The position numbers and the translations under genes were made by a program. From Lachnospiraceae bacterium AC2029 (GTDB lineage Bacteria > Bacillota > Clostridia > Lachnospirales > Lachnospiraceae), in assembly GCA_000703065.1 (NCBI GenBank), contig JNLK01000001.1:2688001-2752000 (forward strand): DNA of 64,000 nt, read 5' to 3'. Positions 10,178-19,346 of this stretch are shown here, piece after piece. Position 1 is the stretch's first letter. Each line of letters begins with the position of its first letter. The notes beneath the pieces are model-generated. The model saw nothing but the letters and a program-made list of their open reading frames with translations. It searched no databases and was not told where the DNA came from.

Positions 10178-12532
10178 ATGTTTAAACTGGTCAGATCCAA
10201 TATCAGAAAAGATAAGGCCGTGCTGGCAGTATTTCTTCTTATCATCACACTCTCGGCCATGCTCCTTCAGACAGGGCTCTTTGTAAATCATTACGACGCG
10301 CTCTATGATGAGAAGAAGGAAGAGTACGGCATCGGCGATTTGGTGATATTTGCTTACGGAGATACGGACACTGTCAGAACCACCATGGACAGCCTTTCGG
10401 ATGTGGCATGGTACACCTTGAGCGACATTCTTCGTCCGGATGATATTCAGGTCTCCTGCGAAGCAAAGGGGCTTGATGAGGTCCGGGATGATGCGATCCT
10501 TCATCCCATCAGCGGTGCCCACGCAAAATCCTGCTCATTTGTCAGCCGGGATGATTCGGTGACAGGGCGGAGGCTCTACCTTACAGCCCATTATGCTTAT
10601 GGGAATCAACTGGAGATCGGCGATAAGCTCCATCTTTCCACGGAAGCCACAGGTACGAAGGAGTACACTGTAGCAGGAATCGTGGAGGATCTGCAGCAGG
10701 GCAACCAGTACGCATGGCATGGCTTCCTTTTTGACGACGAAGCATTTCATGAGCTTTGGGAGCAGGTAGGTGCCCCGGAGGCAACGTCCTCCTTCCGGCG
10801 CTCCACGGAGATCGTCTGTACCTATCGGGACGGGGTAGCCATAGATGACGGACAGAGAGAGACCACGAAAGCATTAACCGCAGCGGGGGTCGCAAGCTAC
10901 AGCTATTCCATGGAGCTGGCAAAGGCCGGATACGTCGGCGTGACAAATATCCTGGCAGCTTTTATCACAGTATTCTCCCTGATCGCCATGGTGGTATGTC
11001 TGGTGATGATCATTTTCACGATCAATAATAATATCGACCGTGACGTAAAGAATATCGGTGCCCTCCGGGCGGTGGGACACACGACGGCGCAGGTGCGGAC
11101 CGCATTTCTGCTGGAGTATCTTCTGATCGGCATCATCGGAACCTCCGTAGGTATCGCGCTTTCCTACTTCGTGATGCCGGTGATCGATAAGAAGCTGTTC
11201 CGCAGCGTATCCGGCATTACATGGGAGAACAGAGTTTATCCCTGCATGCTGTGTCTGATCCTCGGCGGATTCCTGCTGGCGCTGGCTGTGGTGGTGATCC
11301 TGTCCTCACAGAAGCTGAAGCACCTGCACCCGGCAACAGCACTCCGGTTCGGCCTTCAGGCGAACACATTTACCAAGAACCATCTTCCGCTGGCAACCAC
11401 CAGGGGAAAACTGAGTCCTCTTCTTGCAGCCAAGAGCATGCTGCAGAGCAAGGGACAGAACCTGATCGTCCTGGGGATCGTGATGGTGGTGGGCTTCATG
11501 ACCATTTTTTCATGCATCCTGTTCTATAACACGAGGGTAGACATTTCCCGCTTCCAGCGTCTTGTAAATGGCGATGTTCCGGATGGGATCCTGGATATAA
11601 ATGTTCAGACAGAGGAAGAATATAATGAACTGAGGGATCGTGTGGCAGCACTCCCGGAGGTTTCGCAGGCCTATGGCATGGGCTGGCATAATATCACCGT
11701 ACAGGAACGTGAAACCTATGTATTTACCACCGACAGACCGGACTGTCTGGACTGCGGCGTGTACGAGGGAACCATGTTCAAGGAGGCAAATGAGGCCGTG
11801 ATCGGCCGGCTTCTGGCAGAAAAGCTTGGGGTAAAGATCGGCGACGAGATCCAGGTGGAATGCGGAGAGAAGAAGGCACGGTATATCGTGACCGGCTTCC
11901 AGCAGTCCGTGATCAACATGGGCGAACGCGTATTCATGAGCTGGGAAGGCGCAAGAAGGATCGGAATCGAAGCCGGCTACACATCCATCCGTTTCCGTCT
12001 GGAGGACGCGGACGGCGATGCAGTAGATAAGGTACTTGCAGAGGCAAAGCAGCTGCTGGGAGACAGATGCACCGGCGCTCACAATGAGTACCGGTACCAG
12101 AGAAGCAGCGACAATCTGACCATGTTTGCAACCCTGATGCTGATCCTGCTCCTCATCCTCGTAAATGTAACCATCATTTATCTGGTGATCAAGCTTCTCC
12201 TGAAAACGATCTTTATCAGGAAGGAGAAGGAGTTCGGGATCAAGAAGGCCGTGGGCTTCACCAGCCGGCAGCTTCGTCTGCAGCTGGCACTGTCCCTCTT
12301 CCCGGTGAGTCTCATCGCTTCGGTTGCGGGCGCGGTGCTGGGCTTCTTCCTTGTGAATCCCCTTGTTTCCGTGGTCCTCGGCGGCTTCGGCGTGGCCAGT
12401 GCGGACTTTCTTGTAAGTCCGGGGATGATCGGGATCACCACTGCAGTGCTTGCGGTGCTGGTGTTCGGAATGACCTATCTGATGTCGGGAAGAATGAAAC
12501 GGGTATCCGCCTACGAGCTGATCCAGGAATAG
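10178..12532 (+). CDS. FtsX-family ABC transporter permease
   Basis: The 784-residue membrane protein starts at ATG after CAGGAGG at spacing 7. It has one N-terminal membrane segment, a large extracytoplasmic domain, an FtsX core of three segments near 255-385 (with DRDVKNIGALRAVGHT), a further segment near 430, a second extracytoplasmic domain, and a C-terminal FtsX core near 645-780 carrying KEFGIKKAVGFTSRQL. The two FtsX halves and the MacB-type ATPase partner indicate a mechanotransmission exporter or resistance pump acting on envelope-active compounds. Substrate unknown. A bidirectional terminator follows. Confidence 0.9.
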   Translation: MFKLVRSNIRKDKAVLAVFLLIITLSAMLLQTGLFVNHYDALYDEKKEEYGIGDLVIFAYGDTDTVRTTMDSLSDVAWYTLSDILRPDDIQVSCEAKGLDEVRDDAILHPISGAHAKSCSFVSRDDSVTGRRLYLTAHYAYGNQLEIGDKLHLSTEATGTKEYTVAGIVEDLQQGNQYAWHGFLFDDEAFHELWEQVGAPEATSSFRRSTEIVCTYRDGVAIDDGQRETTKALTAAGVASYSYSMELAKAGYVGVTNILAAFITVFSLIAMVVCLVMIIFTINNNIDRDVKNIGALRAVGHTTAQVRTAFLLEYLLIGIIGTSVGIALSYFVMPVIDKKLFRSVSGITWENRVYPCMLCLILGGFLLALAVVVILSSQKLKHLHPATALRFGLQANTFTKNHLPLATTRGKLSPLLAAKSMLQSKGQNLIVLGIVMVVGFMTIFSCILFYNTRVDISRFQRLVNGDVPDGILDINVQTEEEYNELRDRVAALPEVSQAYGMGWHNITVQERETYVFTTDRPDCLDCGVYEGTMFKEANEAVIGRLLAEKLGVKIGDEIQVECGEKKARYIVTGFQQSVINMGERVFMSWEGARRIGIEAGYTSIRFRLEDADGDAVDKVLAEAKQLLGDRCTGAHNEYRYQRSSDNLTMFATLMLILLLILVNVTIIYLVIKLLLKTIFIRKEKEFGIKKAVGFTSRQLRLQLALSLFPVSLIASVAGAVLGFFLVNPLVSVVLGGFGVASADFLVSPGMIGITTAVLAVLVFGMTYLMSGRMKRVSAYELIQE

Positions 12533-12540
12533 GAATAAAA

Positions 12541-12572
12541 AAAGAACTGCGGGCAATCGCAGTTCTTTTTGT
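12541..12572. terminator. bidirectional terminator
   Basis: Stem AAAGAACTGCG (12541-12551) and CGCAGTTCTTT (12558-12568), with T residues after it on the plus strand and A residues before it. It can end both the permease transcript and the convergent tRNA-Trp transcript. Confidence 0.88.
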
Positions 12573-12578
12573 GAAGTG

Positions 12579-12649
12579 CAGGGGATGAGAGAATCGAACT
12601 CCCACCAAAGGTTTTGGAGACCCCTATCATACCATTTGACCAATCCCCT
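12579..12649 (-). tRNA. tRNA-Trp (anticodon CCA)
   Basis: Read on the minus strand, 71 bases fold as a cloverleaf: acceptor AGGGGAT with ATCCCCT, D stem GTCA/TGAT, anticodon stem GGGGT/ACCTT with loop CTCCAAA (CCA at positions 34-36), T arm GGGAG-TTCGATT-CTCTC, and discriminator G. The 3' CCA is not encoded. It is a single-gene unit with its own promoter at 12679-12707 and a shared terminator. Confidence 0.95.
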
Positions 12650-12678
12650 GTGCCATGGTCGTGACAACCACAACGCAT

Positions 12679-12707
12679 AGTTTACCCTAAAACCCCCTTC
12701 TTGTCAA
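12679..12707 (-). promoter_or_regulatory. promoter of tRNA-Trp
   Basis: On the minus strand, TTGACA (12702-12707) and TAAACT (12679-12684) with a 17-base spacer, about 30 bases before the mature tRNA 5' end. A perfect -35 box is expected for a stable RNA gene. Confidence 0.88.
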
Positions 12708-12755
12708 CCAAAATAAAACTTAATTTGCAGGTATTCAGCTGAATCCAGACTTTTA

Positions 12756-12785
12756 TTGGCTCTGACCGGCAGTGTGTGATATAAT
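12756..12785 (+). promoter_or_regulatory. promoter of the leucine-rich-repeat protein gene
   Basis: TTGGCT (12756-12761), an 18-base spacer ending TGTGA, and TATAAT (12780-12785), which also gives an extended -10 TGATATAAT. It lies about 60 bases before the start codon. Confidence 0.7.
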
Positions 12786-12845
12786 AAATGCAGTGCTGCT
12801 TATTGAGCAACGCAGGATTTCATACATAATACGAGGAGGGGTTAG

Positions 12846-14954
12846 ATGAAGAAAAGGTGGAAGTACGGTGTGGCAGCTGCACTGGCGATCAGTGCCTTTG
12901 TGGCAATGCCCTTTGGCGTAAGGGCGGAGGGAGAAGAGATCTCAATCGAAGATAACTTCGAGGATGCGAATTTCAAGACGTTTGTTTCAGAGAACTATGA
13001 TTCGGATGGGAATGGTTCGCTGAGTCAGGCGGAGCTTGACGCGGTTGAAGAGATGGATGTAAGCAGTATGGGGATTCAAAGCCTGAAGGGAGTTGAGTGT
13101 TTTACCAAACTGAAAAAGCTGTGGTGCGCCTTCAATGATATAGTTGAGCTGGATCTGACATCCAACACGGAGCTTGAGTATTTGAGTTGTATATGTCAGG
13201 GCTCGGAGTGGGCGGAAGAACCGACATTTAAATCGCTTGATGTGAGTGGTCTGACATCTTTAAAGACGTTGTACTGTGGACGTAGCAGATTTGATGGACC
13301 CGGTACTCTCTGGGTAGGATTAAGCAAACTGGATGCGAGCGGATGTACTGCACTTGAGAAACTCTTATGTGGGAATGACCATTACGCATATACAGATGTC
13401 CATATGGAACTGAATCTGGATGACTGCCGTTCACTAAAGGTATTGACATGTTATGGTACGGGACTCGAGGCTTTGGATTTAAGTGATTGTGGGGAGCTTG
13501 AATTATTGGATTGTTATTACAATGATCTGGCAGCGTTGGACCTCAGTCATAACACAAAATTAAGTATTCTGGATTGTGGTGGAAATGATTTTGAGGCTTT
13601 GGATCTAAGTGCCAATCATGAGTTGAAAGAGCTTTATTGCGATGGCGGGTCGGTAAAAAGTCTGGATCTGAGTGGGAATGAAAAATTGGAACAATGCAGA
13701 TGTACTGCTCATGAACTGACATCGTTGAACGTGAGTAATAACAAGAAGTTGGAAGAACTTCGATGCTACGAAACAAAATTGGCAAAGCTGGATATAAGTA
13801 AGTGCGAAGGTTTGAAGTTACTGAATTGCTCAATTTGTGATAACCTGTCTGAATTGGTGCTCGGAGGAAATAAGAGTATTGAAAAACTGTCATGTGAGCT
13901 TTGCCCGGCACTTAAAAGCCTGGATCTCAGCGGCTGTTCGAATCTGAAAGAAATTTACTGCGGTTATTATTCCGAAGACAAGTCTCAGAATCTGGAGGAG
14001 ATCAATCTTAGCGGGTGCAGTTCACTTAAGTATCTTAATTGCCCAAACAATAAGCTTGCAGCGATAGATATCAGCGACTGTAAAGCGTTGATATATGTTG
14101 ATTGCAAGAATAATAGAATAAAGGAAATTGATCTTTCCAATAATCAGAAATTGGAAGGGCTGTCCTGTTACGGAAATCAGATAAAAAAACTCAATATCGC
14201 AAATTGCAGTATTCTTCTTCATCTGTACAACGATAAAACAAGACAGGAAGAGAAGGGAGAAGACGAAAAGACGGAGTATTATTACTGGTATGATAGTGGA
14301 AGAGATCCTGACTACACTTATATTCTGAGCATTTCTCCTGATACGACCATCGAAACCAAGCCTCCGGTAAAGCCCGGCTGGACCGAGAAGGACGGAAAGA
14401 AGATGTACATCGGAGCAGACGGAAATCCGGTGAAGGGACTTCAGTCCATCGATGGCAAGAAGTATTATTTCGGTACCGACGGAACGATGAAGACCGGCTG
14501 GCAGAAGGTGGGTAATAAGTGGTATTTCTTCAGTAAGACGGCGAAGACTCTCGGTCAGATGCAGATCGGCTGGCTGCAGGACGGAAAGCAGTGGTATTTC
14601 CTGAGCAAGGATACCAAGACCCTCGGTCAGATGCAGACGGGATGGTTACAGGACGGAAAGAAGTGGTACTTCCTGAGCAAGGATACCAAGACTCTTGGTC
14701 AGATGCAGACCGGCTGGTTACAGGACGGAAAGAAGTGGTATTTCCTGAAGAAGGACGGAACCATGGCTGCAAATGAGTACTGCCAGGGATATTGGCTTAA
14801 CCAGGACGGAACATGGACCTACAAGCGCAAGGCAAGCTGGAAGAAGGACAAGACCGGATGGTGGTTCGGTGACGGTAAGTGGTATGCAAAGAATTGTACA
14901 CTGACGATCGACGGGAAGAAGTATTCCTTTAACAGCAAGGGCTATTTGAAGTAA
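12846..14954 (+). CDS. secreted leucine-rich-repeat protein with cell-wall-binding repeats
   Basis: The 702-residue protein starts at ATG after GAGGAGGGG. The signal peptide is about residues 1-27 (KKR, hydrophobic stretch, VRA|EG). An EF-hand-like loop (DSDGNGSLSQAEL, near 55-67) follows, then about 17-20 leucine-rich repeats of 20-24 residues (around 70-480) with the pattern LxxLDLSxCxxLxxLxC. The C-terminal 190 residues hold glucan/choline-binding-type repeats (GWxxxxGKWYFF), including three nearly identical 24-residue copies. The domain layout suggests a surface protein held non-covalently on the wall and presenting a recognition domain; the ligand is unknown. The cysteine-rich LRR face (LDC, LYC, LRC) is notable. 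LRR codons are more AT-rich than neighbouring genes. Confidence 0.85.
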   Translation: MKKRWKYGVAAALAISAFVAMPFGVRAEGEEISIEDNFEDANFKTFVSENYDSDGNGSLSQAELDAVEEMDVSSMGIQSLKGVECFTKLKKLWCAFNDIVELDLTSNTELEYLSCICQGSEWAEEPTFKSLDVSGLTSLKTLYCGRSRFDGPGTLWVGLSKLDASGCTALEKLLCGNDHYAYTDVHMELNLDDCRSLKVLTCYGTGLEALDLSDCGELELLDCYYNDLAALDLSHNTKLSILDCGGNDFEALDLSANHELKELYCDGGSVKSLDLSGNEKLEQCRCTAHELTSLNVSNNKKLEELRCYETKLAKLDISKCEGLKLLNCSICDNLSELVLGGNKSIEKLSCELCPALKSLDLSGCSNLKEIYCGYYSEDKSQNLEEINLSGCSSLKYLNCPNNKLAAIDISDCKALIYVDCKNNRIKEIDLSNNQKLEGLSCYGNQIKKLNIANCSILLHLYNDKTRQEEKGEDEKTEYYYWYDSGRDPDYTYILSISPDTTIETKPPVKPGWTEKDGKKMYIGADGNPVKGLQSIDGKKYYFGTDGTMKTGWQKVGNKWYFFSKTAKTLGQMQIGWLQDGKQWYFLSKDTKTLGQMQTGWLQDGKKWYFLSKDTKTLGQMQTGWLQDGKKWYFLKKDGTMAANEYCQGYWLNQDGTWTYKRKASWKKDKTGWWFGDGKWYAKNCTLTIDGKKYSFNSKGYLK
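14530..14745 (+). repeat. 72-bp tandem repeats encoding wall-binding modules
   Basis: Three nearly identical 72-bp units inside the surface-protein gene encode the module TLGQMQxGWLQDGKxWYFLS with only a few base differences. Such identity points to recent expansion and to repeat-number variation by recombination or slippage. Confidence 0.8.
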
Positions 14955-15007
14955 CATGTGAAGAGATCCGCGCCGGGGATCGATTCATTTTACAGAAAAA
15001 AGACTGA

Positions 15008-15055
15008 AAGTGCTCTGTGAATCGGGCTGAACAACCGATCGCAGAGCACTTTTTC
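15008..15055 (+). terminator. terminator after the leucine-rich-repeat gene
   Basis: GTGCTCTG (15010-15017) pairs with CAGAGCAC (15042-15049), extended through ATCGG/CCGAT, followed by TTTTT. Confidence 0.85.
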
Positions 15056-15147
15056 GGTTTCGGGAATGGTAAAGTGCCCCGGACAGGTCGTTTTCGTGGC
15101 AATTTTTACAAATTTTTGACTTTTTGATGGTAATATTGCACAGATTG

Positions 15148-15156
15148 TGATATAAT
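15148..15156 (+). promoter_or_regulatory. extended -10 promoter of the tubulin-like gene
   Basis: TGATATAAT with no well-spaced -35 box; a TTGACT lies 29 bases farther upstream, too far to pair. It is about 77 bases before the start codon. Confidence 0.55.
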
Positions 15157-15232
15157 CACCCTATCTATGGGACTGCAATCGGAGCAGTCAGCGAAGATGG
15201 CGCGAAGCTTCGTAACCTGAAGGAGTAGAAGT

Positions 15233-17725
15233 ATGATTCTTATTGACACACAAAAGGAAGAGTTTAGTAAGCTCAGGCAGATCCGAGTCCTGAATAAAGC
15301 CGAAGAAGAGAATCAGTTCTATGGAGATTTTCTGCTGATCGGTCTCGGCGGAGTCGGACGTCAGTGTGTAACTGCATATAAGAAAATGATGCAGGGCAGG
15401 ACAAAACAGGAGGATAATATCCATTATCTTCTGATCGATTCGGATATTCCGGAGATGGAGGCAACCATTCAGGATGCAAGAGAGGGGATCGGACTCAATG
15501 CACTGGAGGTCATCAGTATCTATCGCCCGAATCTGGAGCATATCCTGGAGACCGGAACACCGGAGGGACCGGTACAGAGTACCATCGCCAAGTGGATGCG
15601 TCCGGATTTTCCGGCGATCACCATCGGCAGAGACGGTGCCAAGGGCAATCGTGCCATAGGCCGTCTCATGTTCTCGAACGCATATGAGGATATGCGGATC
15701 CTTCTTTTTGAGAAACTGGATGAGGTCTATAACCGTTCCGCATCCGGCAAGCTGGATGTTATGATCGTGACCGGCATTTCCGGAGGTACCGGCAGCGGTA
15801 TCCTTGCGGATGTTGCCTATAATATCCGTGCCTACGGACGGTCCAAGAAGTGGCAGAACTTCCGCGTGGGCGGATGTCTTCTGACTCCGGATGTACTTTT
15901 TGCAAATTCCTCCCTGGACTGGGAGAAGCGAAGCGTTCTGGAGGCAAATGCCTACGCAACGCTGAAGGAGATGGAGACGCTCATGACGCTTACCGAGCGC
16001 GGGGAGGCATATACCTTCGAGAGCGGAACCCATCGTGTCTCCATGAAGGAGAATATCTTTGATTCCTGCATGCTGGTATCCGGCAAGGAGGATGAGCAGG
16101 GATATCTTCCGGAGCATGTCATTTACAGTGATATCGCATATTTCTGGTATAAGCTTACCTGCGTGAAGTATGTGGGAAGCCGCAGAGAAGAGGGAACGGA
16201 GATGCTTCTCCGGGATGCCTTCTTTGACAAGGCAGGTTCCCGACTCTTCAAGGTTCTGAACGAATCCGACTATCGTATTCCCATCCGTGAGATCGAGAAT
16301 ATCTGCGAGTTCCAGGTCTTCAAGGAGGCATACAAGAGGCTTCATCAGCCTGTGGCGAACTCTGACAAGATGCAGGCAGACCTGAGGGATTGCTTCGGTG
16401 AGATCCGGGAATTCCTGGAGGGTCAGTCCGGTGATGATATCCATCTGCAGGCAAATGGACTGCTTCGTGTACAGTCCTATACCCGCCCGACCTATAAGCA
16501 GATCAAGAAGGGCGAGGACGAATTCCGGAATGCGGTTCCGCGGCAGCTGGACAGCTTCATGCGGGAAGTTCCTGTGATCGTCAAGTATATCAAGAACAGT
16601 ATGATGTCCTCTCTGGAACGTCATATCCAGGAGTATTTAAGAGTCTACGGACCTTTCCTTACCGTGCAGATGATCGGTTCTGCCGGCTTTGAAGGGCTGG
16701 AAGCAGATACGGGTATGGTGGCTGAGGCGAAGGCTCTGGAGGCAATGTGCCGCACACCTATGGAGAGCGGTGAATACCAGCGGATCATTGAATCCATCCT
16801 GCAGATGGTGCAGAAGCGTTTCTTCGCATTCCCGTCCGCCAAGAGAGAGACCGAGCGCGGATACTATGACGCCAGCGTAAAGCAGATCCTGGAGTCCGAG
16901 AGAAAGGCCATCCGCGAGGGACTGAACGATCAGGATGTCTTCGGTGACGTGATCCGTATGCTCCGTCAGCGTGCAGAGCAGATCTCCGACACATTCTCCA
17001 GATTCGATCAGGATCTCTACAACTCTGTAGAGGATCTGGCGGTAAGCGGAAATAATGTGATCGGTTATATGATGAAGAATGCAGTACGGCATGAGTATCT
17101 GCCGTCGGACTATGTGACGGAAGAGAAGATCGAAGATTTCCGCAAGGGCATCATCAATCTGATGGTAGGTCATGAGGCGGATATAGATAATGGTCGTGTG
17201 GTTCCGATCCGTCAGGAGATGGAGAAGGTATACCGGAATCTGCTTATGGGCATTGGCGGATATGCGCCCGAGAAGCTGATCGCTTCGGCATTCTCCAACA
17301 ACCCGATCACTCTGCAGGAGCTGAATATGATGTTCGTAGCCCCGTCAAATGAGACCCGGGCGGATATCATGCAGCGTGCCGCGCAGTCCTTTGTACAGGG
17401 TGCGACCGAGAAGATCGCGAAGAAGCAGCTCTGCCAGCTGAAGAAGGAAGGCATCAGCTTCCTGGAGACCCAGCGGATCATTTCCCTGCCCCAGAACATG
17501 CCCTATTTCTCTGAGGCGGTACGCAGGATTCTTGTTTCCGAGCCGTATAACGAACTGGATGAGACCATTACGCTGAATGCCGGTGAGGCTGAGATCTCCA
17601 TGGAGGATATGTATGTAAATGTTCCGAAGGAGCAGCTGCAGTGTATCGATGAGCTGAAGCAGTCCTACGATTCCGTAGACCGCGGAACCTTCTTCGGACT
17701 TCACACCAATGAAGCAGTGATGTAG
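15233..17725 (+). CDS. tubulin-like GTPase family protein (Tubulin_2 type)
   Basis: The 830-residue protein starts at ATG after AAGGAG. Its N-terminal third shows the tubulin/FtsZ GTPase plan: an early glycine-rich strand (LIGLGGVGRQC, near 37-47) and the tubulin signature GGTGSG at residues 184-189 within GISGGTGSGILADV. The remaining 550 residues are helical and unlike FtsZ or TubZ, so this belongs with the large bacterial tubulin-like proteins rather than the division protein. By family analogy it could bind GTP and perhaps polymerise; no cellular role is known to me. It is a single-gene unit with its own promoter and a weak terminator, lacking the von Willebrand-type partners such proteins sometimes have. 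Confidence 0.75.
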   Translation: MILIDTQKEEFSKLRQIRVLNKAEEENQFYGDFLLIGLGGVGRQCVTAYKKMMQGRTKQEDNIHYLLIDSDIPEMEATIQDAREGIGLNALEVISIYRPNLEHILETGTPEGPVQSTIAKWMRPDFPAITIGRDGAKGNRAIGRLMFSNAYEDMRILLFEKLDEVYNRSASGKLDVMIVTGISGGTGSGILADVAYNIRAYGRSKKWQNFRVGGCLLTPDVLFANSSLDWEKRSVLEANAYATLKEMETLMTLTERGEAYTFESGTHRVSMKENIFDSCMLVSGKEDEQGYLPEHVIYSDIAYFWYKLTCVKYVGSRREEGTEMLLRDAFFDKAGSRLFKVLNESDYRIPIREIENICEFQVFKEAYKRLHQPVANSDKMQADLRDCFGEIREFLEGQSGDDIHLQANGLLRVQSYTRPTYKQIKKGEDEFRNAVPRQLDSFMREVPVIVKYIKNSMMSSLERHIQEYLRVYGPFLTVQMIGSAGFEGLEADTGMVAEAKALEAMCRTPMESGEYQRIIESILQMVQKRFFAFPSAKRETERGYYDASVKQILESERKAIREGLNDQDVFGDVIRMLRQRAEQISDTFSRFDQDLYNSVEDLAVSGNNVIGYMMKNAVRHEYLPSDYVTEEKIEDFRKGIINLMVGHEADIDNGRVVPIRQEMEKVYRNLLMGIGGYAPEKLIASAFSNNPITLQELNMMFVAPSNETRADIMQRAAQSFVQGATEKIAKKQLCQLKKEGISFLETQRIISLPQNMPYFSEAVRRILVSEPYNELDETITLNAGEAEISMEDMYVNVPKEQLQCIDELKQSYDSVDRGTFFGLHTNEAVM

Positions 17726-17739
17726 GAATAATGAAGTGA

Positions 17740-17772
17740 GCCACGGGAATACCGTGGCTTGCTGTTTTCTTA
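17740..17772 (+). terminator. terminator after the tubulin-like gene
   Basis: Stem GCCACGG (17740-17746) and CCGTGGC (17752-17758), then TTGCTGTTTTCTT. The T run is interrupted, so termination may be partial. Confidence 0.6.
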
Positions 17773-17856
17773 CGCGATAAGGGTGTCATGCGGATAATCG
17801 GCGAAAAAGCGCCGATATTTCGCCATATTTTTGGTAAACATTTTTTGAAAAAGCGG

Positions 17857-17885
17857 TTTACTTTTGATTTTTTTTATCGCATAAT
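17857..17885 (+). promoter_or_regulatory. promoter of the PurF-like gene
   Basis: TTTACT (17857-17862), a 17-base T-rich spacer, and CATAAT (17880-17885). No purine riboswitch fold or recognisable PurR box was seen between the preceding gene and the start codon. Confidence 0.65.
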
Positions 17886-17930
17886 AAAACGGCTACGGCT
17901 TACTACAAGAATCAGGATAGGAGACAGAGC

Positions 17931-19346
17931 ATGGGTGGATTTTTTGCGGCGGCACTGAAAGAAGATTGTGTATTTGATCTGTTCTATGGAACGGATTATC
18001 ATTCCCATCTGGGAACACGGCGTGCAGGACTTGCCGTGTATGGAAAGGACGGCTTCAATCGTGCCATCCATAATATCGAGAACGCTCCGTTCCGGAGCAA
18101 ATTCACAGGTGACCTGAAGGATATGGAAGGAAATATCGGTATCGGCTGTATCTCCGATTATGACCCCCAGCCTCTGATCGTGCGTTCCCATCACGGAACC
18201 TATGCGATCACTACCGTAGGTAAGGTCAATAATACCGAAGAACTTCTTGACCTGATCTTCCAGAAGGATCATACCCATTTCCTGGAAATGAGCGGCGGCG
18301 ACATCAATAAAACAGAGCTGGTTGCCACACTCATCAATACAAAAGACAATCTGGTGGAAGGAATCCGTTATGCACAGGAGGTGATCGACGGATCCATGAC
18401 CATTCTGCTTCTGACACAGAAGGGAATCTACTGTGCCCGCGATCGTTACGGAAGAACACCCGTGGTGATCGGAGAGAAGGAAAGCGGATACTGCGCCACA
18501 TTTGAATCCTTTGCCTATCTGAACCTGGGCTATAAGCCGGTTCGGGAGCTGGGCCCCGGGGAGATCGTAGTCATGACTCCCGAAGCAGTGACCACACTTT
18601 CCCAGCCGGGCAAGGAGATGAAGATCTGTACCTTCCTTTGGATCTACTATGGATATCCCTCCTCCGAATACGAGGGGATCTCCGTTGAGACCATGCGGAA
18701 TGCCTGCGGTACGAAGCTGGCTCAGCGTGACGGCTTCACCAAGGCCGATATCGACAGCGTTGCCGGCGTACCGGATTCCGGAACCGCGCATGCCATCGGC
18801 TATGCAAATGAGTCCGGCGTTCCCTTTGCCCGTCCGTTTGTAAAGTATACACCTACCTGGCCCCGGTCCTTTATGCCGACCCACCAGGATAAGCGAAATC
18901 TGATCGCTCATATGAAGCTGATCCCCGTACACGAGCTGATCGACGGAAAGCGCCTGCTTCTGATCGATGATTCCATCGTCCGCGGAACACAACTTCGCGA
19001 GACCACGGAATTCCTGTACGACAGCGGTGCCAAGGAGGTTCATATCCGTCCTGCCTGCCCGCCGCTCCTGTTCGGCTGCAAGTATATCAACTTCTCCCGT
19101 TCCACCTCAGAGATGGAACTGATCACCCGTCAGGTGATCTGCGAGGAAGAAGGACAGGAGGTAGCACGTACCGTCCTTGAGGACTATGCAAATCCGGATT
19201 CCGACCGTTATCACCGGATGCTGGACCGCATCCGCGAGCGCCTGAATTTCACAACCCTGGCCTATAACCGCCTGGATGACATGATCGCCGCGACAGGATT
19301 GCCGAAGGAGAAGCTTTGTACTTACTGCTGGGACGGTAGGGAATGA
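17931..19346 (+). CDS. amidophosphoribosyltransferase homologue without the catalytic cysteine
   Basis: The 471-residue protein aligns along its length with PurF, which makes phosphoribosylamine from PRPP and glutamine. The phosphoribosyltransferase half is intact by eye, with the PRPP loop LLLIDDSIVRGTQ near residues 342-354. The N-terminal glutaminase half keeps RRAG and the general fold, but the protein begins M-G-G-F-F where PurF has a processed Cys. No nucleophile is available for glutamine hydrolysis, so it cannot be an ordinary glutamine-dependent PurF. It may use free ammonia, serve another amidophosphoribosyl reaction, or be regulatory. ATG follows GGAGA. Single gene, not in a purine operon. 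Confidence 0.85.
   Translation: MGGFFAAALKEDCVFDLFYGTDYHSHLGTRRAGLAVYGKDGFNRAIHNIENAPFRSKFTGDLKDMEGNIGIGCISDYDPQPLIVRSHHGTYAITTVGKVNNTEELLDLIFQKDHTHFLEMSGGDINKTELVATLINTKDNLVEGIRYAQEVIDGSMTILLLTQKGIYCARDRYGRTPVVIGEKESGYCATFESFAYLNLGYKPVRELGPGEIVVMTPEAVTTLSQPGKEMKICTFLWIYYGYPSSEYEGISVETMRNACGTKLAQRDGFTKADIDSVAGVPDSGTAHAIGYANESGVPFARPFVKYTPTWPRSFMPTHQDKRNLIAHMKLIPVHELIDGKRLLLIDDSIVRGTQLRETTEFLYDSGAKEVHIRPACPPLLFGCKYINFSRSTSEMELITRQVICEEEGQEVARTVLEDYANPDSDRYHRMLDRIRERLNFTTLAYNRLDDMIAATGLPKEKLCTYCWDGRE

Noticed and set aside
6915-12532. A bacitracin-type BceRS-BceAB module
   Set aside because: Gene order is similar, but the kinase has a large extracytoplasmic domain, unlike the loop-only BceS, so I give only the general family.
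17726-17930. A purine riboswitch ahead of the PurF-like gene
   Set aside because: The conserved loop sequences are absent; only a terminator, a short hairpin and a promoter are visible.
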